DNA from: Desulfovibrio sp.
GTDB lineage: Bacteria > Desulfobacterota > Desulfovibrionia > Desulfovibrionales > Desulfovibrionaceae
Length of the DNA stretch: 46,066 bases
Assembly (NCBI GenBank): GCA_031284485.1
Contig: JAISZT010000050.1
Coordinates: forward strand, 1-46,066
Reading direction: 5' to 3'
Shown one piece after another: positions 26,167 to 34,741 of this stretch. Made by a program: the position numbers and the translations under genes. Position 1 is the stretch's first letter. Every line of letters starts with the position of its first letter. Under the pieces are notes generated by a model that was not told where the DNA came from, made no database searches, and saw only the letters and a list, made by a program, of their open reading frames with translations.

Positions 26167-26433
26167 ATGTCCAAGTCCATTTATGTCGGGAACCTTCCCT
26201 GGTCAGCCAATGAAGAGCAGGTGCAAAGTCTTTTTGCAGAACACGGTGCAGTATTGTCCGTAAAACTTGTTAGTGACAGGGAAACCGGGCGCGCACGCGG
26301 CTTCGGTTTTGTGGAAATGGAGGACGGCGAAGCCGATACCGCCATTGAGGCGCTGGATAATTTCAGCTTTGGCGGTCGCACGCTGCGCGTTAACGAAGCC
26401 AAGCCCAGGTCACCGCGCCCGCCGCGTTACTAG
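26167..26433 (+). CDS. RRM-type RNA-binding protein
   Basis: 88 residues from ATG 26167 (GAGGG upstream), almost entirely one RNA recognition motif: RNP2 is IYVGNL near residue 4 and RNP1 is RGFGFVEM near residue 44. A short basic tail (KPRSPRPPRY) follows. Such single-RRM proteins in cyanobacteria and deltaproteobacteria bind RNA and are often cold- or stress-responsive; the target here is unknown. A monocistronic unit is indicated: 174 noncoding bases in front, including a TTGACA near 26059 without a good -10, and a strong terminator directly after. Confidence 0.88.
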   Translation: MSKSIYVGNLPWSANEEQVQSLFAEHGAVLSVKLVSDRETGRARGFGFVEMEDGEADTAIEALDNFSFGGRTLRVNEAKPRSPRPPRY

Positions 26434-26453
26434 GCCGTCCCGACAAACATCTG

Positions 26454-26479
26454 CCCCGGCGTAAGCCGGGGTCTTTTTT
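26454..26479 (+). terminator. Rho-independent terminator of the RRM gene
   Basis: CCCCGGC-gtaa-GCCGGGG, a perfect 7-bp GC stem with a four-base loop, is followed by TCTTTTTT. Confidence 0.9.
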
Positions 26480-26578
26480 CCCCCTCCCTGCCATAACGGC
26501 AAAAACTGGACGCAGGATATTTTTACGGCTGATTGCGGAGCTTGACGCATACACCGGACAAAACACTCAGGAGGAATA

Positions 26579-27529
26579 ATGCATCTGCGAAAACGTGTTC
26601 TGGTGACCGGCGGTTCCGGCTTTCTGGGGTCGCATCTTTGTGAACGCCTGCTTGCCCAGGGCCATGAAGTGCTCTGCGTGGACAATTTTTTTTCCAGCGC
26701 GCGCGACAATGTGGCCCATCTTATGGACGACAGGTCTTTTGAACTGCTGCGCCATGACGTCACCTTTCCACTTTATGTGGAAGCGGACGAAATATACAAC
26801 CTCGCCTGCCCTGCTTCGCCTGTTCATTACCAGCACGACCCCGTGCAAACCATCAAGACCTGCGTGCACGGCGCCATCAACATGCTGGGGCTGGCAAAAC
26901 GCCTCAAGGCGCGTATCTATCAGGCATCCACCAGCGAAGTGTATGGGGATCCGCTTGTGCATCCGCAGACGGAGGACTACTGGGGGCATGTGAATCCAAA
27001 CGGCATTCGCTCCTGCTATGATGAAGGCAAGCGCTGCGCCGAAGCGCTCTTTTTCGCCTACCACAGACAGGGCGGGCTGCCTGTCAAGGTGGGACGCATC
27101 TTCAATACCTATGGCCCCAGAATGCATCCCAACGACGGACGCGTCGTGTCCAACTTCATCATACAGGCGCTGAAAAACAAACCGATAACCATTTATGGCG
27201 ACGGCAGTCAGACGCGCTCTTTCTGCTATGTGGACGACCTGGTGGAGTGCATGCTGCGCTTTATGGACACGCCCGAAGATTTTACCGGGCCTGTGAACAT
27301 GGGCAATCCTGATGAATTCACTATACAGGAACTAGCTGAAATAGTGGTGAAAATCACTGCAAGCCGCTCACCGATCGTCCATGAGCCACTGCCCCATGAC
27401 GACCCGAAGCAGCGTCGCCCCGACATCACCCTGGCCCGTGAAAAAATTGGCTGGACGCCCGCGGTGCCGCTGGCCGAAGGCCTGAAAAAAACCATAGCCT
27501 ATTTTGAAAATCTGTTGGGCAAGGCCTGA
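26579..27529 (+). CDS. NAD-dependent SDR, UDP-glucuronate decarboxylase-like
   Basis: 316 residues of an extended short-chain dehydrogenase. The NAD motif [12 protein letters not shown] is at residues about 8-19; the catalytic Ser/Thr is in [10 protein letters not shown] and the YxxxK pair in [11 protein letters not shown]. The segments [34 protein letters not shown] and [17 protein letters not shown] are diagnostic for the UXS (UDP-xylose synthase) branch over UDP-glucose epimerases. It should convert UDP-glucuronate to UDP-xylose for surface polysaccharide. AGGAGG precedes ATG. No other polysaccharide genes are adjacent. Confidence 0.88.
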   Translation: MHLRKRVLVTGGSGFLGSHLCERLLAQGHEVLCVDNFFSSARDNVAHLMDDRSFELLRHDVTFPLYVEADEIYNLACPASPVHYQHDPVQTIKTCVHGAINMLGLAKRLKARIYQASTSEVYGDPLVHPQTEDYWGHVNPNGIRSCYDEGKRCAEALFFAYHRQGGLPVKVGRIFNTYGPRMHPNDGRVVSNFIIQALKNKPITIYGDGSQTRSFCYVDDLVECMLRFMDTPEDFTGPVNMGNPDEFTIQELAEIVVKITASRSPIVHEPLPHDDPKQRRPDITLAREKIGWTPAVPLAEGLKKTIAYFENLLGKA

Positions 27530-27556
27530 ACGCCCGAGCTCGCCGGATGCAAAAAA

Positions 27557-27596
27557 GAGCCGCGAATGCCCTGGCGCTTCGCGGCTCCTGTATTTT
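27557..27596. terminator. Bidirectional terminator between convergent genes
   Basis: GAGCCGCGAA (27557-27566) pairs perfectly with TTCGCGGCTC (27578-27587). On the plus strand CTGTATTTTT follows; on the minus strand six T residues follow (AAAAAA at 27551-27556). It serves both the SDR gene and the minus-strand gene ending at 27612. Confidence 0.85.
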
Positions 27597-27611
27597 TATG
27601 CGATACGGCGA

Positions 27612-28115
27612 TTATACGCTGTAATCACCACGGTTGAATTTGATTTTTTCGGTGACGGCCATAATTTCCAGCTCATTGACCAGCGAATCAATCACCGGGT
27701 TCTGACCACGCACATCTACGGTTTTCCCTTTCAATCCAGCTACTTTGCTATCTATGCCTTCCAGCAGGGCATAGGCGTCGCGCAGGGAGTTGCCGGGTGT
27801 TTTAAGGGTACCGGCGTAAGAATCCCACAAGTCCAGCGTTCCGGAAGCCACATTCAGCGCCTCCTGAAAAACATCCTCATCAACACCGGTTGCGTCGCTT
27901 TTTTCCGATCCCGTAAGGAGCATTTCGCTGATAATTCCTGCCCGTTCAGCACCGGGAGGAAGCAGGCCGACGGTTGATGAACCGCCTTCCATGCCACTTC
28001 CAAGCCGCTCTGCAAGCAACGCTTCAAACGCGTTGGCCGCGCCCGTCCCGGGCTTAACAGCCGCGCGCTCCTGCTGGCGCAACAGGGCATCCATCTGTTC
28101 AGTGTTTATCTTCAT
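27612..28115 (-). CDS. Hypothetical protein
   Basis: 167 residues, not recognised. GGAGG stands four bases before ATG, and a bidirectional terminator follows the stop, so the gene looks real and monocistronic. The N-terminal half is low complexity (Gly/Ala/Glu, GSGMEGGSSTVG); the C-terminal half is helical and ends in IDSLVNELEIMAVTEKIKF, the more conserved-looking part. There is no signal peptide, membrane segment or cysteine. Its length and helical end would fit a structural or flagellar-type accessory protein, but nothing in the sequence proves that. Confidence 0.65.
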   Translation of the reverse strand: MKINTEQMDALLRQQERAAVKPGTGAANAFEALLAERLGSGMEGGSSTVGLLPPGAERAGIISEMLLTGSEKSDATGVDEDVFQEALNVASGTLDLWDSYAGTLKTPGNSLRDAYALLEGIDSKVAGLKGKTVDVRGQNPVIDSLVNELEIMAVTEKIKFNRGDYSV

Positions 28116-28261
28116 AGTGCCTCCAGGGTTGGCTCACAAAGGCCAATATGCAAAAACTCTGCCACAGGCAAACATCATTATAGCGCCGTGTTCCGCCATA
28201 CAGCCCAAAAGCTGGCGGGAAAAATTTTCCTTCTGACAATACATACGACCTTGAGCAGGCC

Positions 28262-28290
28262 TTGTCTATCCTTTCAAATATGTCTATATA
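28262..28290 (+). promoter_or_regulatory. Promoter of the universal stress protein gene
   Basis: TTGTCT (28262-28267), 17 bases, TATATA (28285-28290). Transcription would start near 28297, leaving a 43-base leader. The 224-base gap between the two divergent genes otherwise shows nothing clear. Confidence 0.5.
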
Positions 28291-28339
28291 TATGATTGTT
28301 GAACTTACCGTCAAAATACAGCAAAATATGGAGACTGCC

Positions 28340-28798
28340 ATGAAAGAGATCAAAAAAATACTCTGCGCCGTGGACCTTTCCGAACACAGTACGGCAGTGG
28401 CCGAATACGCCGTTCTGCTTGCCAAAAGTTTCGGAGCTTCCGTGGTAGTAGTCTACACCGCCCCGTCACTGAGCCAGTATGTGGGTTTTCATGTTCCTCC
28501 AAACACCATTGAAAATTTTGTCGGCGAAATCGTCACCGGCGCGGAAAAATCCATGGATGAGTTTGTTGCCGCGCACTTCAGCGGCGTTACGGCAAAGGGA
28601 CAGGTGCTTATCGGGTATGCGGCCGAAGAAATATTGAACCGCGCCCATGATGAAAGGGTTGACCTTATTGTCATGGGAACCCACGGGCGCAAGGGCATTG
28701 ACCGTATTCTCTTCGGCTCTGTAGCGGAAAAAGTGGTCAAAAACGCCGACATGCCGGTATTGACCATACGCCCCACACTTACTGAAGACAACCAATAG
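28340..28798 (+). CDS. Universal stress protein, UspA family
   Basis: 152 residues from ATG 28340 (GGAG six bases upstream; the ATG at 28328 lacks one). A single Usp domain: ILCAVDLSEHSTAVAEYA at the start and the nucleotide-binding motif MGTHGRKGIDRILFGSVAEKV near residues 115-135, the G-2x-G-9x-G-S form of ATP-binding members. The role is stress tolerance; the partner is unknown. hisC starts 15 bases after it and may be co-transcribed. Confidence 0.9.
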   Translation: MKEIKKILCAVDLSEHSTAVAEYAVLLAKSFGASVVVVYTAPSLSQYVGFHVPPNTIENFVGEIVTGAEKSMDEFVAAHFSGVTAKGQVLIGYAAEEILNRAHDERVDLIVMGTHGRKGIDRILFGSVAEKVVKNADMPVLTIRPTLTEDNQ

Positions 28799-28813
28799 TC
28801 TGAGGAATGCACC

Positions 28814-29950
28814 ATGCGGGAATTGCGCGTGCGCCCGGAAGTCCAGGCACTTGATCCTTATGTGCCCGGACTTTCCATCGCTGAAATACAGCAAAAATAC
28901 GGGATCTCCCAGGTCATCAAAATGGCCAGCAACGAGAACCCGCTGGGGGCTTCCCCCCTTGTGCAGGAAGCTCTCTGCCGCTTTGCCTCATACGCGTTCA
29001 GGTACCCGCAGGGTGGAAATCCTCGTCTGGTCAATGCCCTCGCCACACTACACAATATAGATCAAAATCGTATAGTTGTAGGAAATGGCTCCGATGAAAT
29101 CATTGACCTTTTACTGCGTCTTCTGATCAACCCCGGCAAAAATTCCATTGTCTGCTGCAAACCCTGCTTCAGTATTTATCCTATCCAGGGGCGGATTGCC
29201 GGAGCGCAGATTCGCCTCTGCCCCCTGAATGAAGATTTTTCCTTTAATTTTGACGGGCTGCTCGGCCTTGTGGACGCGGACACGCGGCTGGCTTTTATAA
29301 CAACACCCGACAACCCGTCAGGATACTGCCCGCCGCGCGCCTCTGTGCGCGCTCTGGCCGACAGATTGACCTCCGCGTTTCCAGACTGCCTTCTGGTGGT
29401 GGACGAAGCCTATATGGATTTTGCCGACGACGAAGCCGGGGCTTCCCTGCTCGCTGCCCACGAACTGCCTGACAATGTCGTTTTTTTACGCACTTTTTCC
29501 AAAAGTTACGGTATGGCGGGCTTGCGCCTTGGTTATGGCGTGCTGCCGTCTTCGCTGGCTTCCTGGTTCTGGCGGGCGCGGCTACCCTTTTCCGTCAACT
29601 TACTGGCGGAGGAAGGCGGCCTTGCGGCATTGGCCGACGCCGCCTTTCGTGAAGCCACGCTGCAAGCCACGCGCGACGGCCGAAAAATGCTCACACGCGG
29701 CTTGGCGGACATGGGGTGCGTGGTCTGGCCCAGCGCCGCGAATTTCCTCCTGTTTCAGCCTCCGGGCGGGGCAGGCTCCGCCCGCGCCTGCTTTGAATTT
29801 CTGCTCAGAAAAGGCATTATCATCCGCTCACTCAACAGCTACGGACTGCCGGAACATTTACGCGTCAGCGTAGGCAATGCCCAGGAAAACAACGCCTTTC
29901 TCAGCAATATGCGCGATGCCCTCAATACATCCCGGACTTCTCCGGCATGA
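28814..29950 (+). CDS. hisC: Histidinol-phosphate aminotransferase
   Basis: 378 residues, fold-type I PLP enzyme. The opening LDPYVPGLSIAEIQQKYG and ASNENPLG are HisC signatures. VVDEAYMDF holds the PLP-ring aspartate and RTFSKSYGMAGLRLGYG the Schiff-base lysine. It makes histidinol phosphate from imidazole-acetol phosphate and glutamate. TGAGGAA precedes ATG. It overlaps cmk by four bases; no other his genes are in the window. Confidence 0.93.
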   Translation: MRELRVRPEVQALDPYVPGLSIAEIQQKYGISQVIKMASNENPLGASPLVQEALCRFASYAFRYPQGGNPRLVNALATLHNIDQNRIVVGNGSDEIIDLLLRLLINPGKNSIVCCKPCFSIYPIQGRIAGAQIRLCPLNEDFSFNFDGLLGLVDADTRLAFITTPDNPSGYCPPRASVRALADRLTSAFPDCLLVVDEAYMDFADDEAGASLLAAHELPDNVVFLRTFSKSYGMAGLRLGYGVLPSSLASWFWRARLPFSVNLLAEEGGLAALADAAFREATLQATRDGRKMLTRGLADMGCVVWPSAANFLLFQPPGGAGSARACFEFLLRKGIIIRSLNSYGLPEHLRVSVGNAQENNAFLSNMRDALNTSRTSPA

Positions 29951-30621
29951 ATTTTCTGCCTGTTGTGACCATAGATGGCCCGGCAGGAGTGGGCAAAACC
30001 ACGCTTGCCGCCCGATTGGCGGAAAAATTGAGCATCGCCCGCCTGGATACGGGCGCCATGTTTCGCAATCTGGCCTTCAAACTCGGTCCGGGCGCCGAGC
30101 ATCTGACGGAAGAAGAACTGCGCGGTCACTGCGCCAAACTGGCATTCAACCTCGCAGGCAGCGGCGCGCATACCCGGCTTTTGTGCAACGGACAGGTTGT
30201 CGGCGAGGAAATGCGCTCTGAAGAAGTGGGTATGCGGGCTTCGCGCATCGCCACTGTTCCCGCTGTGCGTGATGCGCTCAAGGCGGCGCAGCGCGCCATT
30301 GGCGAGCGCATTCCCCTGCTTGCCGAGGGGCGTGACATGGGCACGGTAGTTTTTCCTGATGCGCGCTTCAAATTTTTTCTGGATGCCACAGCGCAGGTGC
30401 GCGCCAGACGGCGCTTGCTCGACCTTGAAAAACGCGGCGAAATTGTTGATCTGCCCACCTTGACGAAACAGATACAAAAGCGCGACGAAATGGATCGCAA
30501 CCGCGCGACAGCGCCGCTATGCGCCGCGGCCGACGCCCTGATTGTCGACACCTCAAATCGGGATATTGACAGTGTGCTGGGTGTGCTCCTGCTTCATATA
30601 GAAGCCGGCGGCGGCGCATAG
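29947..30621 (+). CDS. cmk: Cytidylate kinase
   Basis: 224 residues; ATG overlaps the hisC stop (ATGA). The P-loop is TIDGPAGVGKTTLAARLAE; LDTGAMFRNLA is the CMP-site strand; EGRDMGTVVFPDA and QIQKRDEMDRNR are conserved CMK motifs that bind cytosine and phosphate. It phosphorylates CMP and dCMP. The loop reads GVGKTT where most CMKs have GSGKGT, a modest deviation. The hisC-cmk pairing implies translational coupling. Confidence 0.93.
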   Translation: MNFLPVVTIDGPAGVGKTTLAARLAEKLSIARLDTGAMFRNLAFKLGPGAEHLTEEELRGHCAKLAFNLAGSGAHTRLLCNGQVVGEEMRSEEVGMRASRIATVPAVRDALKAAQRAIGERIPLLAEGRDMGTVVFPDARFKFFLDATAQVRARRRLLDLEKRGEIVDLPTLTKQIQKRDEMDRNRATAPLCAAADALIVDTSNRDIDSVLGVLLLHIEAGGGA

Positions 30622-30646
30622 TCGCTGCTCGTCTCATCCTGACCTT

Positions 30647-30670
30647 ATCGGCAAATTTTGCCGATTTTCT
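30647..30670 (+). terminator. Terminator after cmk
   Basis: ATCGGCAA-att-TTGCCGAT, a perfect 8-bp stem with a short loop, is followed by TTTCT. Confidence 0.6.
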
Positions 30671-30783
30671 CCCGCTCCTGCGCCGGAAATTTGGCGTGCT
30701 GACCCCTGCCCCTCCGGCTTCTTGCCTGTTCCAACAGCTTTTCTAGAAAATAATATATTTATTTTATTGTATTTTATATTAAA

Positions 30784-30799
30784 TGGCACAGTCACTGCA
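30784..30799 (+). promoter_or_regulatory. Sigma-54 (-24/-12) promoter of the TPR gene
   Basis: TGGCACAGTCACTGCA matches the consensus TGGCACG-n4-TTGCA at the invariant GG and GC with correct spacing, with two mismatches elsewhere. An AT-rich stretch (30742-30782) lies directly upstream. Transcription would start near 30811, about 60 bases before the ATG. An activator site is not identified. Confidence 0.6.
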
Positions 30800-30869
30800 T
30801 GTATATGTCGCAAATACCACGCGCGCATTCCGCGCCACTGTGGAAAACAGCATCAATGGGGAGGACCTC

Positions 30870-31433
30870 ATGGACACACAGCTTGATTATGAAATCAACA
30901 AGGAACTCGGTGAATGCTATCTGTTTATGGGCGACTTTGACAAAGCGGAAGAATACTACCGCAAGGCCGCCGGAAACAACGCCAAGTGCGCAGCTCCCTA
31001 TATGGGACTGGCTACCGTGGCTGTTCAGCGCTCTGAACTGGACAAGGCTCTCGTGCTTTACGAAAAGGCCGCCGCTGTGGAAGAGACCGACAAGGCGCTG
31101 TGCGGCATCGGGCTTGTCTACATGGAACAGGGCAAGCATGAGAAGGCTTTTGATCTCTTCAGCCGCGCTCTGGACATAGCTCCGGAGAATATGGTGGCCC
31201 TCAACTGCCTCGTACGCGAAGCCTATCAGATAGGCAGCGTGACAAGGACGCTGCGCCATCTGGAAGCGGCACTGGAAACGGGCGTTGAGACTGAAGCCGT
31301 CCGCGTGACGCTGGCCGGCTGCCTGATCTACCTTGGACACGGAGACGAAGCGCGTACACATCTGGAAACCGTTCTGGGCGCGAACCCGGCCAACAGCAGC
31401 GCGAAAGAACTTTTTGAAACCATGGCTGCGTAG
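30870..31433 (+). CDS. Tetratricopeptide repeat protein
   Basis: 187 residues from ATG 30870, with GGGGAGG five bases upstream; the frame is open before that but lacks a ribosome site. It is built almost wholly of about five TPR units, for example ELGECYLFMGDFDKAEEYYR, APYMGLATVAVQRSELDKAL and LCGIGLVYMEQGKHEKAFDL. There is no signal peptide or membrane segment, so it is a cytoplasmic scaffold. The sigma-54-like promoter suggests conditional expression. In Desulfovibrio such promoters serve motility, nitrogen and energy genes; which applies here is unknown. Confidence 0.85.
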   Translation: MDTQLDYEINKELGECYLFMGDFDKAEEYYRKAAGNNAKCAAPYMGLATVAVQRSELDKALVLYEKAAAVEETDKALCGIGLVYMEQGKHEKAFDLFSRALDIAPENMVALNCLVREAYQIGSVTRTLRHLEAALETGVETEAVRVTLAGCLIYLGHGDEARTHLETVLGANPANSSAKELFETMAA

Positions 31434-31435
31434 AC

Positions 31436-31463
31436 AATACCGGGCGGCACGCCGCCCGGTATT
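31436..31463. terminator. Strong GC hairpin after the TPR gene
   Basis: AATACCGGGCGGC pairs perfectly with GCCGCCCGGTATT around a two-base centre, right after the TPR stop. No T-run follows, so it may be an mRNA-stabilising or Rho-assisted stop. Confidence 0.5.
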
Positions 31464-31494
31464 CGCAGCTTGCAGATACTCCCCTCCCCCACAC

Positions 31495-31580
31495 GATTTT
31501 CCGGCCCCAGGCATGCGTCGGGGCCGGAGAATCCTTCAGAGGGAGCAACGCCGGCAAACTGTCGGCGTTTCTATTCTATT
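31495..31580. terminator. Hairpins between the convergent TPR and RND genes
   Basis: CCGGCCCC (31501-31508) pairs with GGGGCCGG (31520-31527), extended by GATTTT/AGAATC with one G-T pair. A second stem, AACGCCG/CGGCGTT (31547-31569), is followed on the plus strand by TCTATTCTATT and overlaps the end of the RND gene. Together with the hairpin at 31436 they probably stop transcription from both sides. Confidence 0.5.
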
Positions 31581-34500
31581 CCGCCAGCAAATCCCTGCCT
31601 TCGGCAAAACGGCCGCCATAATTCTTGCTCAAACGGCGCGAAAACCTCTCCATATAATAATAATACACCGGCGTAATGTAGAGCGTTATGATCTGTGAAA
31701 AGCACAACCCGCCAACCACGGCAAGCCCCAGTGGTCTGCGGGCGTCAGCCCCGGCGCCGATGCCGATCGCTATGGGCAGAGCGCCCATAAGCGCGGCCAT
31801 GGTGGTCATCATGATCGGCCTGAAACGTACATGGCAGCCTTGGGTGATGGCGTCCAGCGGCGTCAGGGAGGGGTTGTGCCGCTGCGCCACCAGGGCGAAA
31901 TCCAGCATCATGATGGCATTCTTTTTCACAATGCCGAGCAACATGATCATCCCTACAAAACCGTAAAGATCCAGCTCCAGCCCAAAAAGCCACAGTGTCG
32001 CCAACGCGCCGAAACCGGCGGAAGGCAGCCCGGAGAGAATGGTCAGGGGATGGATAAAACTCTCGTACAAGACGCCCAGCACAAGATAAATCACCACAAT
32101 AGCCAGAATCAGCAGCCAGCCCATTCCTTTCAGAGAGCTTTGAAACGCCTGTGCCGTACCCTGAAACTCCGCGGAAATGGTGTCGGGCAAAAGCGGGCGC
32201 GCGACGGCTTCCACAGCCGTGACAGCCTGCCCCAGCGCCACACCGGATCGCAGGTTGAAGGAAATGGTCACAGCCGGAAACTGCCCTGCGTGATTGACGG
32301 CGATGGCCCCCACGCCGGGCGAGAAATGCGCCAGCGTGTCCAACGGCACAAGCCCTCCATCCCCGGCGCGCACATACAAAAGGGAAAGCGCCGATGTTTC
32401 CTGCTGGAAACGTTTCTGCAATTCCACAAAAACCCTGTAACTGTTTGTCGGCGCGTAAATAGTTGATATTTCCCGAGAGCCGTAGGCAGACTGCAAGGCA
32501 AGCTCAATTTGCTGCGGGCTTACGCCAAGCACCGCCGCCCTGTTGCGATCAATTGTCACGCGCAATTCCGGGTTTTTGAGCTGCAAGTCGCTGTTCACAT
32601 CCTGTATCTGCGCCAGACCGCGCAGGGCTTCCTCCACCCTGCCGGCGCAGTCATACAGGGCGGTTATGTCCGGCCCTGAAAGAGTGTACTGATACAGCGC
32701 CTTTGAGGAACGTCCGCCGATATTGATGGCCGGCGGTATACGCACAAAGGTGCGCAAGGCCGGTGAAGCGTTCAATTCCTTGCGCAACCGGTCGGCCACG
32801 GTCGCGAGGGGCGCCCTTTGCGAATGGGGGCGCAGGTGTATGAGCAACGTGCCGTTGTTCATGCTCTGGCTGGATCCCACGATACCCACGATTGAATTGA
32901 ATCTGCTGATATCCTTATCATTTTCCAATATGGGGTCCAATGCGTGCTGCGCGTCCACCATCCCCTGAAAGGAAATTCCCTGCTCGCTTTCTGTGGACGC
33001 CACCAGAAAACCCATGTCTTCCGACGGCAAAAAACCCTTGGGCATGGCAATGCCCAGCCAGACAGTCAGCGCCAGCAAACCCAGCGACGCCATGAGCGCG
33101 GTCCGGCGATGCCGCAAAACATGGTCGAGAGATTTGGAGTAGCCTTCCGCAAGACAGTCAAAAGCCCTCTCAAGTTTGCCGTACATGCCTTCATACCCGG
33201 CTTTGTGCTTTGCTCCGGCTTTCAGAAAATAGGCGCACAGCATGGGGGTAAGCGTCAGGGAAACAACACCCGAGCACAGGATGGCCGCAATGATCACCAC
33301 GGCAAACTCACGGAACAGACGCCCCACGATGCCGCCCATGAAAAGCACGGGAATGAACACCGCCGTCAGGGAAAGGGTCATGGAAACGATGGTGAAACCG
33401 ATTTCTTTGGAGCCGTCGTAAGCCGCCGCAAGGGGATCTTTGCCCATTTCCTGATGACGGATAATGTTTTCAAGCATAACAATGGCGTCGTCCACAACAA
33501 AACCGACGGCAAGCGTCAGCGCCATGAGCGAAAGATTGTCCAGGCTGTATCCGCACACGGCCATGACGGCAAAGGTGGAAATAACGGACATGGGCAGGGC
33601 AAGGCTCGGGATGATGGTTGCCGGCATATTGCGCAGAAAAAGAAAAATCACCATCACCACAAGAAATACCGTAAGGATCAGGGTAAATTTCACGTCCGAG
33701 ACGGATTCGCGAATGGATTCCGAACGGTCAAAAAAAATCTCCGTAGTGACGGAAGGCGGCAACTGGCGTTTCAGAACAGGCAACAGTTCGCGTATGGCGT
33801 TCACCACCTGGACTGTGTTTGTGCCCGGTTGTCGGTCTATGGCCAGCGTGATGCCGGGCGCGCCCCCTTTGCCCCAGGCGGTCTGTTTGTCCTGCTGCAC
33901 GCTGTCCACCACGTCGCCCAGTTCGCGCAGACGCACGGGCGCGCCGTTGCGGTAGGCCACCACCGTGTCGCTGAATGCCCGTGCATCAAACATCTGCCCG
34001 GAGGATTTGATAAAATTCGTTTTGTACTGGCCGTCCATTGAGCCAGTGGGCAGCATGGTATTTGCCGCGGCCACCGCGTCGGCCACTTCGTCAATGCCGA
34101 GACCGCGCGTGGCGAGTTCGTTCGGGTCAAGCTGCACGCGCACGGCGTATTTTTTCTGCCCGTAGATGACAACCTGGGCAACGCCTTCCACCATGGACAA
34201 TCGCTGTCCTATAAGGGTATCGGCGTATTCATTGAGCGTGTACATCGGCAGAGTAGCCGAAGAAACGAGCAGATAAAGAATGGGCATGTCCGCGGGGTTG
34301 ACCTTGCGAAAACTCGGCGGCGTGGTCATGTTGGTGGGCAGCCTGCGCTGGGCAAGCCCGATGGCGGACTGCACATCCAGAGCGGCCGCGTCTATGTTGC
34401 GGTCCAGAGCAAATTGTATGGTAATGCGCGTTCGCCCCGTGGAATTGACCGAAGATATGGAATCAATACCGGCGATGGTGAAAAATTCCTTCTCCAGCGG

Positions 34501-34695
34501 GGTAGCTACCGACGTGGCCATGGTCTCGGGATCTGCGCCGTCCAGATCAGCCATAACCATAATTGTAGGAAAATCCACATTGGGAAGCTGGTTTACCGGC
34601 AGGGAAAAATATCCGGCAACACCGAAAAACAGCATCCCCAGCATGATCAGGGTAGTGGCGACAGGACGGCGGATAAAGACAGAGGCTATATTCAT
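31576..34695 (-). CDS. RND (HAE1-type) multidrug efflux transporter, inner-membrane subunit
   Basis: 1039 residues from ATG 34695, opening MNIASVFIRRPVATTLIML. It has the AcrB/MdtB pattern of two six-helix bundles with large periplasmic loops, and GFVVDDAIVMLENIIRH carries the paired aspartates of the proton relay in TM4. It exports hydrophobic compounds as a trimer with a periplasmic adaptor and an outer-membrane channel. No ribosome site is visible before the start, and the adaptor gene that normally precedes it is absent: phage-like DNA begins within 50 bases. The pump may be silent or may rely on a foreign promoter. Confidence 0.9.
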   Translation of the reverse strand: MNIASVFIRRPVATTLIMLGMLFFGVAGYFSLPVNQLPNVDFPTIMVMADLDGADPETMATSVATPLEKEFFTIAGIDSISSVNSTGRTRITIQFALDRNIDAAALDVQSAIGLAQRRLPTNMTTPPSFRKVNPADMPILYLLVSSATLPMYTLNEYADTLIGQRLSMVEGVAQVVIYGQKKYAVRVQLDPNELATRGLGIDEVADAVAAANTMLPTGSMDGQYKTNFIKSSGQMFDARAFSDTVVAYRNGAPVRLRELGDVVDSVQQDKQTAWGKGGAPGITLAIDRQPGTNTVQVVNAIRELLPVLKRQLPPSVTTEIFFDRSESIRESVSDVKFTLILTVFLVVMVIFLFLRNMPATIIPSLALPMSVISTFAVMAVCGYSLDNLSLMALTLAVGFVVDDAIVMLENIIRHQEMGKDPLAAAYDGSKEIGFTIVSMTLSLTAVFIPVLFMGGIVGRLFREFAVVIIAAILCSGVVSLTLTPMLCAYFLKAGAKHKAGYEGMYGKLERAFDCLAEGYSKSLDHVLRHRRTALMASLGLLALTVWLGIAMPKGFLPSEDMGFLVASTESEQGISFQGMVDAQHALDPILENDKDISRFNSIVGIVGSSQSMNNGTLLIHLRPHSQRAPLATVADRLRKELNASPALRTFVRIPPAINIGGRSSKALYQYTLSGPDITALYDCAGRVEEALRGLAQIQDVNSDLQLKNPELRVTIDRNRAAVLGVSPQQIELALQSAYGSREISTIYAPTNSYRVFVELQKRFQQETSALSLLYVRAGDGGLVPLDTLAHFSPGVGAIAVNHAGQFPAVTISFNLRSGVALGQAVTAVEAVARPLLPDTISAEFQGTAQAFQSSLKGMGWLLILAIVVIYLVLGVLYESFIHPLTILSGLPSAGFGALATLWLFGLELDLYGFVGMIMLLGIVKKNAIMMLDFALVAQRHNPSLTPLDAITQGCHVRFRPIMMTTMAALMGALPIAIGIGAGADARRPLGLAVVGGLCFSQIITLYITPVYYYYMERFSRRLSKNYGGRFAEGRDLLAE

Positions 34696-34741
34696 GCGGG
34701 AAAGTATGCTGCTTCGCGGACACACATGCAAGAAAAATTTT

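Noticed and set aside
34280..34741. Apparent N-terminus (about 154 codons) of the giant phage reading frame
   Set aside because: It is the antisense of the RND pump gene, which has full family similarity on the minus strand. The phage-like sequence begins only after the pump's start.
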